From: Chitinophaga costaii
Lineage (GTDB): Bacteria; Bacteroidota; Bacteroidia; Chitinophagales; Chitinophagaceae
DNA length: 64,000 nucleotides
Assembly (NCBI RefSeq): GCF_900094705.1
Contig: NZ_FMAR01000003.1
Span: 186,001 to 250,000 of the forward strand
Direction of reading: 5' to 3'
Shown here piece by piece: positions 55,162 through 64,000 of this stretch. The stretch's first letter is position 1; each line of letters opens with the position of its first letter. The translations under genes and the position numbers were made by a program. The notes beneath the pieces were generated by a model. It had not been told where the DNA came from. It saw only the letters and a list, made by a program, of their open reading frames with translations, and did no database searches.

Positions 55162-56886
55162 ATGAACAGACGGAAAAAAATCTTAATCGCTGCCCTGGTA
55201 CTTGCCGCAAATGGCGCCATGGCGCAAACTGTAGAAGACGGATTGAAAGACCTGTACTATCAGAAATACATCTCTGCCAATCAGGATTTTCAAAAGGTGA
55301 TCGCTGCAAAACCTACGGAAGACAGAGCGTACTATTATCAGGGTTTGGCTTTGCTAGGACTGAAAGATATTGACGGAGCCGCCGCTGCATTCCAGAAAGG
55401 CCTCACTGCTGTACCGAATTCTCCTTTGCTGACAGCCGGCTTGGGTCGTATAGACCTGTTGAATGGTAACGCCGCTGCTGCCAAGCAAAAATTCGAGGCT
55501 GCGGATGCCGCCACTTTTGGCAGAAATTCTGATGTAGCCCGCGCCATTGCAGACGCCAACTCCGAAGTGAAAGGAGGAGACCGTGGCTATGCTGCTTCTA
55601 TCATGGAAAAATACATGAATAATGAAGGCCGTAAAAAGAAGGAAATAGTAACTCCTACTGCAACAGATTACATTGAACTGGGGGATGCTTACCGGATGCT
55701 CGGTGGCGAAAATGGTGGTAAAGCACTTACTGCTTACGACAAAGCACTGGAGCTGGACCCTAAAAATGCAGAAGCCATTACCAAAGAAGGTGACCTAAAC
55801 TATAACGCCAAACTGCTGGAACAAGCCGTGTCTGACTGGACCCGCGCCACCACTACCGATCCGCAATACGGCCCTGCGTTTTACGAATTGTTCCAGTTCT
55901 ACGTTACGCCTAAAAAGAATCAGCTCTCCTGGGAAAATGCTGCTAAATATTTACAGTCTTACATAGCCGTAGCCGACCCTGCCGACAAACAGGAAACGCA
56001 ATACAACCAGGCAGCAATTTCTTTCTACCGGAAGAACTATGATGATGCCATCAGCCAGGCAAAAACCGGACTAGCCACTGCCAACGACAGCTATAAAGGC
56101 AAATTTTCCCGGCTGATCGGTGACTCCTACCTGCAAAAAGGTGATTCTATTACCGCTAAGCAAGTGATGGACGATTATGTAAAATCAGTAGGCGACAGCA
56201 AGCTGGAACCTAACGATTATAAACTGCTCAGCGCCATTTATGGTAAAGTGCGGGTATCAGATACTACCCAGGCCAAGGTGATTGACTCCCTGGCATCTTT
56301 TTATGAAGAAAAATACGCCCTGTCGGATACTTCTAAAGATGTAGACCGCTACCGCTCTGTGGCCGAGGCTTTCAAAAACCTGCACGACTATAAAAAATCT
56401 GCAGAATGGTACGGTAAGCTGGCAACAGATTTCACCGATGAGCAGAATACAGGCAAAATCACTGACTTTTTCTGGAAAGGCACTATGGAAATGTATTCCA
56501 ACCAATATGTAGCCGCCGATTCTACTTTCTCCCAGTTCATTCAGAAATACCCTCAGCAGGAAATACTGGGTACTTACTGGAGAGGTCGCGCCAATATGGC
56601 CCAGGACCCCGAAGCCAAAGAAGGGAAAGCTGTTCCCATTTTTGCTCATTGGGTGGAAATTGGTGGTGAAGCCAAAAGCAAACCCCGGGACCTGATGTAC
56701 CCATATCAATACCTGATGATCTACTATTACAACAAGGGAGACAAGGAAAACCTGAAGGTGTACGAAGACAAAGTACTTGCCTTAGATCCGAATAATGCTA
56801 CCGTAAAGCAGATCCAGGATAACGTTGCGGCTTCTGAAAAAGCTAAATCAGCCCCCGCCAAGCCTGCTGCCAAGCCGCATAAGTAA
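55162..56886 (+). CDS. Secreted TPR protein
   Basis: A 574-residue protein with a signal peptide (MNRRKKILIAALVLAANGAMAQ). It consists of tetratricopeptide repeats, for example AYYYQGLALLGLKDIDGAAAAFQKGL, GKALTAYDKALELDPKNAEAIT, and further units to about residue 540, then a Pro/Ala/Lys-rich tail. TPR arrays bind proteins. It follows the PstS-like lipoprotein by 67 bases, probably the same unit. Position 55162 is the first ATG; a TTG six bases upstream is in frame. A strong terminator follows. Confidence 0.9.
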   Translation: MNRRKKILIAALVLAANGAMAQTVEDGLKDLYYQKYISANQDFQKVIAAKPTEDRAYYYQGLALLGLKDIDGAAAAFQKGLTAVPNSPLLTAGLGRIDLLNGNAAAAKQKFEAADAATFGRNSDVARAIADANSEVKGGDRGYAASIMEKYMNNEGRKKKEIVTPTATDYIELGDAYRMLGGENGGKALTAYDKALELDPKNAEAITKEGDLNYNAKLLEQAVSDWTRATTTDPQYGPAFYELFQFYVTPKKNQLSWENAAKYLQSYIAVADPADKQETQYNQAAISFYRKNYDDAISQAKTGLATANDSYKGKFSRLIGDSYLQKGDSITAKQVMDDYVKSVGDSKLEPNDYKLLSAIYGKVRVSDTTQAKVIDSLASFYEEKYALSDTSKDVDRYRSVAEAFKNLHDYKKSAEWYGKLATDFTDEQNTGKITDFFWKGTMEMYSNQYVAADSTFSQFIQKYPQQEILGTYWRGRANMAQDPEAKEGKAVPIFAHWVEIGGEAKSKPRDLMYPYQYLMIYYYNKGDKENLKVYEDKVLALDPNNATVKQIQDNVAASEKAKSAPAKPAAKPHK

Positions 56887-56920
56887 TACATTAAATAATC
56901 CGGGCAACTGCCTGAATATG

Positions 56921-56954
56921 ATGCCCTCCCGCTAACAGCAGGAGGGCATTTTTT
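56921..56954 (+). terminator. Intrinsic terminator after the TPR gene
   Basis: Stem ATGCCCTCC / GGAGGGCAT with an 11-base loop and a T run. Confidence 0.92.
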
Positions 56955-57050
56955 GTGTCCAGGGGGGATTTCTGCAGGAAACCGGCCACCTGCCGGTAGG
57001 TTTCCGGGTTTCCGATGGCTAAAAAAGTTAATATTTTAACCCGTGGTGGA

Positions 57051-57082
57051 TTTGTATTTTGCAATCAGTTGAACTACTTTTG
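57051..57082 (+). promoter_or_regulatory. Promoter of the nuo operon
   Basis: TTTG (57051-57054), 20 bases, TACTTTTG (57075-57082); ends 32 bases before the nuoA ATG. It is the best-formed promoter in the window and very like that of atpD. Confidence 0.7.
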
Positions 57083-57114
57083 CGAATTAGACAGAACAAT
57101 TTTAAGGGAAGCTT

Positions 57115-57510
57115 ATGTTTTTGAGTTCAGCACTTTTAGCCGCTACGAACACACCTTTTAGCTATTTTCCCATCGTTTTGCAGTTGGTCGCTGCCGTGGG
57201 ATTTGTAGTAGTCACCATGTTTGGCACCCACTTTCTGGGGCCTAAGCGGAGAACTTCCGATAAGCTCATCAACTTCGAGAGCGGTATAGAACAGAAGGGT
57301 AATGCCCGTCAACCCGTTGCCATTAAGTATTTCCTGACTGCCATCCTCTTCGTACTTTTCGATGTGGAGGTAATTTTCTTTTATCCCTACGCTGTCAATT
57401 TTAAAACCCTGGGCTGGGATGGTTTCATGGCTATGCTGATGTTCGTGGCTTCGTTTTTGGCGGGTTTTATATATATCCTACGCAAAGGTGCGCTGAGGTG
57501 GGAAGACTAG
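57115..57510 (+). CDS. nuoA: NADH-quinone oxidoreductase subunit A
   Basis: A 131-residue membrane subunit with three helices. The conserved loop KRRTSDKLINFESGIEQKGNARQP and the acidic stretch LFDVEVIFFYPYAVNF are typical of NuoA. It helps form the quinone-binding region at the junction of the arms. First gene of the complex I operon. Confidence 0.95.
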   Translation: MFLSSALLAATNTPFSYFPIVLQLVAAVGFVVVTMFGTHFLGPKRRTSDKLINFESGIEQKGNARQPVAIKYFLTAILFVLFDVEVIFFYPYAVNFKTLGWDGFMAMLMFVASFLAGFIYILRKGALRWED

Positions 57511-57561
57511 TATAGAAAGCATCCGCAACCTTATTTTACTTAACCTGGAAAAAATTGTGAT

Positions 57562-58125
57562 ATGGCTCGTCCGGTTCAATACAATACGAAGATCAAAACG
57601 GTAGAAGCGCCGCAGGGATATTCTGGAGAGGGCTTTTTTGCCACCTCTTTCGATAAGGTGATTGGTATGGCCCGTGCCAACTCGATCTGGCCTTTACCTT
57701 TTGCCACTTCCTGCTGCGGGATTGAATTCATGGCCACGATGTCGGCCCATTACGATCTGGGCCGCTTTGGCGCAGAACGCTTGGGTTTTACACCCCGCCA
57801 GTGCGACTTGCTCATGGTGATGGGTACCATCTCCAAAAAAATGGGTCCGGTATTGCGTCAGGTGTATCTGCAAATGGCAGAACCCCGCTGGGTAATTGCC
57901 GTAGGCGCCTGTGCCAGTAGCGGCGGTATTTTCGATACGTATTCCGTATTGCAGGGTATAGACCAGGTAATCCCCGTGGATGTGTATGTGCCGGGCTGTC
58001 CACCCCGCCCTGAAGCCATCCTGGACGGTTTTATGCGCATTCAAGAGCTGGTGGGGCAGGAAAGCCTGCGCCGCCGCCATTCCGATCAGTACAAAGCATT
58101 GATGAACTCTTACGGCATCGAATAA
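57562..58125 (+). CDS. nuoB: NADH-quinone oxidoreductase subunit B
   Basis: A 187-residue subunit holding the terminal cluster N2. The tandem cysteines in ATSCCGIEFMAT and the further ligands in GACASSGGIFDTY and VPGCPPRPEAIL are all present. It docks at the quinone site. It follows nuoA by 51 bases; a small hairpin begins at its stop codon. Confidence 0.96.
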   Translation: MARPVQYNTKIKTVEAPQGYSGEGFFATSFDKVIGMARANSIWPLPFATSCCGIEFMATMSAHYDLGRFGAERLGFTPRQCDLLMVMGTISKKMGPVLRQVYLQMAEPRWVIAVGACASSGGIFDTYSVLQGIDQVIPVDVYVPGCPPRPEAILDGFMRIQELVGQESLRRRHSDQYKALMNSYGIE

Positions 58126-58227
58126 AAGCTATTAGCCCCGCTATTAGCTTTTGGCTTTTCTAGCGGGTGCTAATGCCCGATATATTGCAACACCGCACAC
58201 AACTTAAAAAGCTCACATTCAAGCATA

Positions 58228-58725
58228 ATGACAAACGAGCAAATACAAAGCCGGCTAATAGAAAAATTCGGAGAGGCACTTACCAACTTCGAAGAATCTT
58301 ACGGTATGTTATCCTTCCATGCGCCGAAGGAACTGAACTTAAAAGTCCTGCAATTCCTGTATGATGATGAAACGCTGCAATTCCGTTTCCTCACCGACAT
58401 TACTGCTGTGCATTATCCCGACCAGGTAGGCGCAGAGCTGGCCGTGGTGTACCACCTGCAAAACCTCACCACCAGAACCCGGCTTCGCTTTAAGATATTT
58501 ACTAGCGTAGCCTCTCCACAAGTATTTACCGCTACCAGATTATACGCATCCGCTAATTGGATGGAACGCGAAACCTACGATTTCTTCGGGATTGATTTCG
58601 TTGGCCATCCTAATCTTATCCGCATCCTGAACGTAGACGAAATGGACTATTTCCCCCTGCGAAAGGAGTTTCCGCTGGAAGACCAGACCCGCGTAGACAA
58701 AGATGATGACATGTTTGGCAGATAG
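58228..58725 (+). CDS. nuoC: NADH-quinone oxidoreductase subunit C
   Basis: A 165-residue subunit separate from NuoD. The family core ASANWMERETYDFFGIDFVGHPNLIRILN and the ending DYFPLRKEFPLEDQTR are present. It sits beside NuoD at the base of the peripheral arm. Confidence 0.95.
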   Translation: MTNEQIQSRLIEKFGEALTNFEESYGMLSFHAPKELNLKVLQFLYDDETLQFRFLTDITAVHYPDQVGAELAVVYHLQNLTTRTRLRFKIFTSVASPQVFTATRLYASANWMERETYDFFGIDFVGHPNLIRILNVDEMDYFPLRKEFPLEDQTRVDKDDDMFGR

Positions 58726-58778
58726 TTAAATAAATCCTGTACCTGCAACCAGGTACCTCATACTTAATTTAAATTTTT

Positions 58779-59993
58779 ATGTCTAATCCGCATATATCAT
58801 TACCACAGGGATCATTGGAGAAACAGACTACCACGCTAAACCTGGGACCTACGCACCCGGCAACGCATGGGGTGTTTCAAAATATTCTGGAGATGGATGG
58901 AGAGCGCGTGGTAAGCGCCGTGCCTACTGTGGGATATATTCACCGGGCATTTGAAAAGATTGCGGAGCGCCGGCCGTATTACCAGATCGCGCCGCTTACA
59001 GACCGCCTGAACTATTGCTCTTCCCCGATTAACAATATGGGCTGGCACCTGACCACGGAAAGGCTGCTGGGTTTACAATTGCCCAAACGCGTAGAATACC
59101 TGCGCGTGATCATCATGGAGCTGGCACGCATTAGCGACCACATTATCTGTAACGGGGTAGTGGGAGTGGATACCGGCGCATTTACCGGATTCCTGTACAT
59201 CATGGAGTTCCGGGAACTGGCGTATGAAATTTACGAAGAAGTGTGCGGCTCCCGCCTCACTACTAATATTGGCCGTGTGGGAGGTTTTGAACGCAACTTC
59301 AGTAATGCCGCCTTTGAAAAGATAGAACGTTTTCTAAAAGAGTTTCCTAAAGCGCTGAAGGAGTTTGAAACCCTGCTGGTGCGTAACCGCATTTTCATTG
59401 AAAGAACTCAAGGTGTAGGGGCTATCACCGCAGAACGTGCGCTGAATTATGGCTTTACCGGGCCTAACCTGCGGGCAGCCGGTGTAGATTACGATGTGCG
59501 TGTAGCACATCCGTACAGCAGCTACGGCGATTTCAAATTTGATATTCCTGTAGGTACTACCGGCGATTGCTACGACCGTTTCCTGGTGCGTGGAGAAGAA
59601 ATGTGGCAGAGCCTCAGCATTATCCGCCAGGCCTTAGACAAAATACAGGATTTGCCGGCGGATGTTTACCACGCAGACGTTCCCGCCTATTACCTGCCCG
59701 ACAAGAGCGATGTATACACCAAAATGGAAGCCCTCATCTATCACTTTAAAATTGTGATGGGAGAAACCGATATACTGCCTGGTGAACTGTATAACGCTGT
59801 AGAGGGTGCAAATGGGGAGTTAGGCTTTTACGTGATCAGCGATGGAGGCCGCAGCCCTTACCGTTTGCATTTCCGTCGTCCCTGCTTCATCTATTACCAG
59901 GCTTACCCTGAACTGATTCATGGGGCTATGCTGGCCGATGCAGTAGTATGTATGAGTAGCCTGAACCTGATAGCCGGCGAATTGGACGCCTGA
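58779..59993 (+). CDS. nuoD: NADH-quinone oxidoreductase subunit D
   Basis: A 404-residue subunit related to [NiFe]-hydrogenase large chains. It has NLGPTHPATHGVFQ, which lines the quinone site, EKIAERRPYYQIAPLTDRLNY, and the conserved RPCFIYYQAYPELIHGAMLAD segment. It forms the quinone chamber with NuoB. Follows nuoC by 53 bases. Confidence 0.97.
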   Translation: MSNPHISLPQGSLEKQTTTLNLGPTHPATHGVFQNILEMDGERVVSAVPTVGYIHRAFEKIAERRPYYQIAPLTDRLNYCSSPINNMGWHLTTERLLGLQLPKRVEYLRVIIMELARISDHIICNGVVGVDTGAFTGFLYIMEFRELAYEIYEEVCGSRLTTNIGRVGGFERNFSNAAFEKIERFLKEFPKALKEFETLLVRNRIFIERTQGVGAITAERALNYGFTGPNLRAAGVDYDVRVAHPYSSYGDFKFDIPVGTTGDCYDRFLVRGEEMWQSLSIIRQALDKIQDLPADVYHADVPAYYLPDKSDVYTKMEALIYHFKIVMGETDILPGELYNAVEGANGELGFYVISDGGRSPYRLHFRRPCFIYYQAYPELIHGAMLADAVVCMSSLNLIAGELDA

Positions 59994-60053
59994 TAAAAAA
60001 AGTATTTAACAGCAAAAGGCTGTTGGTGAATGCCGGCAGCTAAATGAAATAAT

Positions 60054-60542
60054 ATGGTTCAATTTTCTGAAGAGAAGCTGAATAAGGTAAAAGAGATCAT
60101 TGCCCGGTATCCGGACGGTAAGCAGAAAAGCGCTTTGCTGCCGGTACTGCACTTGGCGCAGGAAACGTTTAACGGGTGGCTAAGCAGTGATACCATGGAC
60201 TATGTGGCATCGCTGCTGCAACTGGAGCCTATCGAGGTATACGAGGTGGCTACCTTTTACAGCATGTACAACCTGAAGCCCGTTGGCAAGTATGTGTTTG
60301 AAGTATGCCAAACCGGTCCCTGCATGCTGCGCGGATCGGACGATATTATCGCTTACATCAAACAAACACTGGGTATTAACGTTGGGGAAACTACGGCGGA
60401 CGGCTTGTTTACCCTTAAAACGGTAGAATGCCTGGGCGCTTGTGGATATGCCCCCATGATGCAGGTGGGCAAACATTACCGCGAACATCTCACCCCCGCC
60501 AAGGTGGACGAGATCATTGCAGAACTGCGCGCCGCCCAATAA
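60054..60542 (+). CDS. nuoE: NADH-quinone oxidoreductase subunit E
   Basis: A 162-residue thioredoxin-fold subunit carrying the [2Fe-2S] cluster N1a. Ligands are in FEVCQTGPCML (Cys-x4-Cys) and VECLGACGYAPMM (Cys-x3-Cys). Pairs with NuoF. Confidence 0.96.
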   Translation: MVQFSEEKLNKVKEIIARYPDGKQKSALLPVLHLAQETFNGWLSSDTMDYVASLLQLEPIEVYEVATFYSMYNLKPVGKYVFEVCQTGPCMLRGSDDIIAYIKQTLGINVGETTADGLFTLKTVECLGACGYAPMMQVGKHYREHLTPAKVDEIIAELRAAQ

Positions 60543-60645
60543 ACGTGCGCTGGCATAAGGAAGCTTTATAACGATTTATAGAAACATAGTTGCGGGTACG
60601 GCAGGCTTTACACCCTGTTATCATTCAACTTCCTACTTTAAATAT

Positions 60646-62004
60646 ATGGGACGCAAATTACTCTTAGATAAGGCGCATATACCAGGCATCCGGTACTACG
60701 ATACCTACAAGGGCAATGGTGGATATGCCGCGGCGGAAAAAGCGCTGAAAGGGATGACCCCCGACCAGGTACTGGACGAAGTGAAAAAGAGTGGCCTGAG
60801 AGGTCGTGGTGGTGCGGGTTTTCCTACCGGTATGAAATGGAGTTTTATTGCCAAACCAGAAGGCGTGCCCCGCTACCTGGTGTGCAACGCAGATGAATCG
60901 GAACCAGGTACTTTCAAAGACCGTTACCTGATGGAATTTATACCGCATGCACTTATAGAAGGTTTAATTATTTCCAGTTATACCCTGGGAGCCAATACCT
61001 GCTACATCTATATCCGTGGCGAATATGCCTGGATACCAGAGATTCTGGAAGAGGCCATTGCCGATGCCAAAAAGAATGGCTGGCTGGGAAAAAACATCCT
61101 GGGCAGTGGCTTTGACTTGGAAATATATGTGCAACGCGGTGCCGGAGCCTACATCTGTGGCGAAGAAACGGCCCTGATCGAATCGCTGGAAGGCAAGCGG
61201 GGTAATCCCCGCATTAAACCGCCTTTCCCTGCGGTAAAAGGCCTGTGGCAGTCGCCCACGGTAGTAAATAACGTGGAAACACTGGCAGCGGTAGTACCTA
61301 TCCTCAATATCGGTGGTGAAGAATACGCCAAGATCGGTATCGGAAAATCTACCGGTACTAAGCTCATCTCCGCCTGTGGCAATATTAATAAGCCGGGCGT
61401 GTATGAGATAGAAATGAACATTTCTGTAGAGGAATTTATTTACTCAGAAGAATATTGCGGCGGCATTCCCAATGGCAAACGCCTGAAGGCTTGCATCCCT
61501 GGTGGATCTTCCGTACCTATACTGCCGGCTAACCTGCTGTTTAAAACAGCAAAAGGGGAAACCCGCATGATGACCTACGAAAGCCTGGCCGATGGCGGGT
61601 TTTTAACTGGTACCGCCATGGGGTCTGGTGGATTTATTGTACTGGACGAGGACCAGTGCATCGTAAAAAACACCCTGACTTTTGCCCGTTTTTACCGTCA
61701 CGAAAGCTGTGGCCAGTGCAGCCCCTGCCGCGAAGGCACCGGCTGGATGGAGAAGTTGCTGAAGAATATAGACAGTGGTAGGGGCAAAATGTCCGACATT
61801 GACCTGCTCTGGGACATCCAGCGTAAGATAGAAGGCAACACCATTTGCCCCCTGGGCGATGCGGCTGCCTGGCCGGTGGCAGCAGCCATCCGCCACTTCC
61901 GCGACGAGTTTGAGTGGCATATCACCCATCCGGAAGAAGCCCAGGCACGCAACTACGGCCTGGCCCATTATGCAGATCCGCGTGAAATTGCGGTACCTGC
62001 CTGA
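60646..62004 (+). CDS. nuoF: NADH-quinone oxidoreductase subunit F
   Basis: A 452-residue NADH- and FMN-binding subunit. It has GLRGRGGAGFPTGMKW (FMN/NADH), YICGEETALIESLEGKRG, and cluster N3 ligands in ESCGQCSPCREGTGWM with a later Cys in TICPLGDAAAWPV. Entry point for electrons from NADH. Confidence 0.97.
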   Translation: MGRKLLLDKAHIPGIRYYDTYKGNGGYAAAEKALKGMTPDQVLDEVKKSGLRGRGGAGFPTGMKWSFIAKPEGVPRYLVCNADESEPGTFKDRYLMEFIPHALIEGLIISSYTLGANTCYIYIRGEYAWIPEILEEAIADAKKNGWLGKNILGSGFDLEIYVQRGAGAYICGEETALIESLEGKRGNPRIKPPFPAVKGLWQSPTVVNNVETLAAVVPILNIGGEEYAKIGIGKSTGTKLISACGNINKPGVYEIEMNISVEEFIYSEEYCGGIPNGKRLKACIPGGSSVPILPANLLFKTAKGETRMMTYESLADGGFLTGTAMGSGGFIVLDEDQCIVKNTLTFARFYRHESCGQCSPCREGTGWMEKLLKNIDSGRGKMSDIDLLWDIQRKIEGNTICPLGDAAAWPVAAAIRHFRDEFEWHITHPEEAQARNYGLAHYADPREIAVPA

Positions 62005-62093
62005 TAAAGAAATGAGACACCGGACATCCCCCTGGCCCCTGCAAAGCGGATTATCGGGAACGGTTTTACGGTAAAACATATAAGACTAAGCCG

Positions 62094-63200
62094 ATGGCAG
62101 ACGAACAAAAATTATTCAAAGTAACGATCGATAATATCACGGTGGAAGTGGCTCCGGGTACTACCATCCTCAATGCGGCCCGGCTTATCGGTGGCGACAT
62201 CGTTCCGCCGGCCATGTGTTATTATTCCAAGCTGCAGGGCAGTGGTGGTAAATGCCGCACCTGCCTGGTGAAAGTAACTAAAGGCTCGGAAGCAGATCCC
62301 CGCCCTATGCCCAAGCTGGTAGCTAGCTGCCGCACAACGGTAATGGATGGTATGGAAGTGGCCAATATCACCTCCCCGGAAGTGGTAGACGCCCGTAAAA
62401 GCATCGTGGAGTTCCTGCTCATTAATCATCCCCTGGACTGTCCCGTGTGCGACCAGGCGGGAGAATGCCATTTGCAGGATCTGAGCTACGAGCACGGCGT
62501 AAGCGCCACCCGCTACGAGTTTAAACGCCGTACTTTTGACAAGGTAGATTTGGGCGATCATATAAAGCTGCATATGACGCGCTGCATCCTGTGCTACCGC
62601 TGCGTATTCACTGCCGACCAGCTCACCGACAAGCGCGAGCACGGCATCCTGGGACGCGGCGATCACTCTGAGATCAGCACCTATATTGAGCAAAACCTGG
62701 ACAACGATTTTATCGGCAACGTAATCGATGTATGCCCTGTAGGCGCCCTGACCGATAAAACATTCCGCTTTAAAAACCGGGTATGGTTCCTGAAACCAGT
62801 GGATGCCCACCGCGATTGTGAAAATCCGAAATGCTGTGGTAAAACGGTGCTTTGGATGCGTGGCGATGAGGTGTTTCGCGTGACGGCCCGCAAGGACCAG
62901 TACGGGGAAGTAGAAGCCTACATCTGCGATACCTGCCGCTTTGAGAAGAAAGAAACCAGCGACTGGGTGATCGAAGGTCCGCGTAAGATAAACCGTCACA
63001 GCGTGATCTCTCAGGGACATTATGTAGGCATGGTTAAACCCCAAGAAACCATCGTGAAGGTAATGGATGGCCGTGCGCCTAAATTGCTGATGGACATTCA
63101 CCGTGTGAGCGAAGTAAACCGTCCGGAAATAGACCTGTCGAAGATAGAAGGGCCGGCACATTCGGATGATTTTAAAATAAATGGCGTACACCCACAATAG
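62094..63200 (+). CDS. nuoG: NADH-quinone oxidoreductase subunit G, short form
   Basis: A 368-residue protein, much shorter than the 700-900 residue NuoG of proteobacteria. It keeps the N-terminal cluster binding parts: [2Fe-2S] ligands in MCYYSKLQGSGGKCRTCLVKV with a later Cys, the His-Cys motif HPLDCPVCDQAGECHLQDLSYEHG, and CILCYRCV...CPVGALT for a [4Fe-4S] centre. Extra Cys pairs lie at about residues 240-280 (DCENPKCCGK and CDTCRF). The large molybdopterin-like domain is missing. It is preceded by nuoF and followed by nuoH. Confidence 0.9.
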   Translation: MADEQKLFKVTIDNITVEVAPGTTILNAARLIGGDIVPPAMCYYSKLQGSGGKCRTCLVKVTKGSEADPRPMPKLVASCRTTVMDGMEVANITSPEVVDARKSIVEFLLINHPLDCPVCDQAGECHLQDLSYEHGVSATRYEFKRRTFDKVDLGDHIKLHMTRCILCYRCVFTADQLTDKREHGILGRGDHSEISTYIEQNLDNDFIGNVIDVCPVGALTDKTFRFKNRVWFLKPVDAHRDCENPKCCGKTVLWMRGDEVFRVTARKDQYGEVEAYICDTCRFEKKETSDWVIEGPRKINRHSVISQGHYVGMVKPQETIVKVMDGRAPKLLMDIHRVSEVNRPEIDLSKIEGPAHSDDFKINGVHPQ

Positions 63201-63209
63201 CGACAACGT

Positions 63210-64000
63210 ATGATAATGCAGATAGCTTTTGATTATATTTTTTTGATCGATAAGATCGTGCTGATTGCATGCGTGCTGGCACTTTCGCTGCTGGTGGCGA
63301 TGTACTCTACCTGGGGTGAAAGAAAAGTAGCCGGCTGGATACAGGACCGTTACGGTCCTAACCGGGCGGGTCCATTGGGTTTGCTACAGCCCCTGGCAGA
63401 TGGTGGTAAACTGTTTTTTAAAGAAGAAATAATCCCCGCCAATTCCAACCGTTTTCTCTTTATCCTCGGGCCTTCCCTGGCCATGCTGGTAGCTTGTATG
63501 ACCAGTGCGGTGATTCCCTGGGGCGACATATTGGAAATAGGTGGCCGTAAAATTTCGCTACAGATAGCGGAAGTGAATATCGGGGTGTTGTATATTTTTG
63601 GTGTGGTGAGCCTGGGGGTATATGGCATTATGCTGGGCGGCTGGGCCTCCAACAATAAATTCTCCCTGCTCGCAGCTGTACGCGGTGCTTCTCAGATCAT
63701 TTCTTACGAACTGGCCATGGGCTTGTCACTGATTGCACTGGTGATGTTATCGGGTTCCCTGAACCTGAAAGATATTGTGGAGCAGCAGCGCCACGGTCTT
63801 TGGAATATCTGTTACCAGCCCTTGGGCTTCCTGATTTTCCTGGTATGCGCCTTCGCAGAATGTACCCGCACCCCGTTCGATCTGACCGAAGCAGATTCTG
63901 AGTTGAATGGTGGTTATCACCTGGAATATTCTTCCATGAAACTAGGCTTTTACCTGTTTGCCGAGTACATTAACATGTTCATCAGCTCTGCGCTCATGGC
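63210..64000 (+). CDS. nuoH: NADH-quinone oxidoreductase subunit H (partial)
   Basis: At least 263 codons are present; the gene runs off the right edge. The start is ATG 63210 (MIMQIAFDYIFLIDK), or ATG 63216 in the same frame. Conserved NuoH marks are seen: AMYSTWGERKVAGWIQDRYGPNRAGPLGLLQPLADGGKLFFKE, and EADSELNGGYHLEYSSMKLGFY near the edge. NuoH forms part of the quinone site and the first proton channel. Follows nuoG by nine bases. Confidence 0.95.
   Translation, partial: MIMQIAFDYIFLIDKIVLIACVLALSLLVAMYSTWGERKVAGWIQDRYGPNRAGPLGLLQPLADGGKLFFKEEIIPANSNRFLFILGPSLAMLVACMTSAVIPWGDILEIGGRKISLQIAEVNIGVLYIFGVVSLGVYGIMLGGWASNNKFSLLAAVRGASQIISYELAMGLSLIALVMLSGSLNLKDIVEQQRHGLWNICYQPLGFLIFLVCAFAECTRTPFDLTEADSELNGGYHLEYSSMKLGFYLFAEYINMFISSALM

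Noticed and set aside
62112..63206. A 364-codon minus-strand frame
   Set aside because: It is antisense to nuoG, whose cluster motifs are unmistakable; no protein signature in the reverse frame.

Overview
The window looks like chromosomal DNA of a Bacteroidota bacterium, most likely of the Chitinophagaceae (Chitinophaga-like). The reasons are a PorT protein and a secreted protein with a type IX secretion C-terminal signal, a small DUF6728-like membrane protein, a DUF6427-like membrane protein, a short NuoG, an atpD-atpC pair apart from the other ATP synthase genes, promoters of the TTG...TAnnTTTG type, and few Shine-Dalgarno sequences before start codons. No rRNA, tRNA, CRISPR array, insertion sequence or prophage was found. 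Most of the content is housekeeping.

Layout. 1-1.3 kb: a Panacea-domain (antitoxin-like) gene overlapping a two-helix membrane protein gene, then a small DUF6965-like gene. 1.5-8 kb, mostly minus strand: YifB/ComM ATPase, a MutS-like ATPase, dihydroorotase, PorT and the menaquinone methyltransferase, with engB divergent. 8.8-11.5 kb: YkuK-like nuclease-fold protein, then a GbsR/MarR-type regulator, a TIGR01777 epimerase and a CoA-binding protein; a shared 18-bp dyad sits before both the regulator and the epimerase. 11.8-19.3 kb: T9SS cargo protein, pyruvate dehydrogenase E2, DnaX, a GNAT-like protein and a membrane-anchored protein. 19.4-25.6 kb: GNAT, an Asn-rich DUF6600-like lipoprotein, a DUF4279-like protein, atpD-atpC, and YqgE. 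The space between YqgE and the next gene holds a candidate short terminated transcript that could encode a 15-residue peptide.

26-34 kb: an orphan sensor histidine kinase, a ThiF/MoeB-fold protein lacking key residues, LD-carboxypeptidase, MetRS, and a fused hydroxyacyl-CoA dehydrogenase/enoyl-CoA hydratase. 34-45 kb: an ABC exporter pair, surE, a small membrane protein and lpxB, the DUF6728-like gene, the RelA/SpoT homologue, purA, an acidic protein, pabB, and a second TIGR01777 epimerase. 45-53.5 kb: a secreted protein, a DUF6427-like membrane protein, purQ, a stand-alone DsbD-alpha-like protein followed by a DsbD-like transmembrane thiol reductase, hisS and a low-molecular-weight tyrosine phosphatase. 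53.9-56.9 kb: small membrane protein, PstS-like lipoprotein and TPR protein. 57.1 kb to the end: the complex I operon nuoA-B-C-D-E-F-G-H, with nuoH cut by the window edge.

The points most worth a second look are the Panacea/membrane-protein pair, the paired operators of the GbsR-type regulator, the candidate peptide/sRNA near 25.8 kb, the shared loss of cysteines in the fused DsbD alpha domain next to a cysteine-bearing free copy, and the degenerate E1-like protein. All names rest on reading the sequence; no database search was run.
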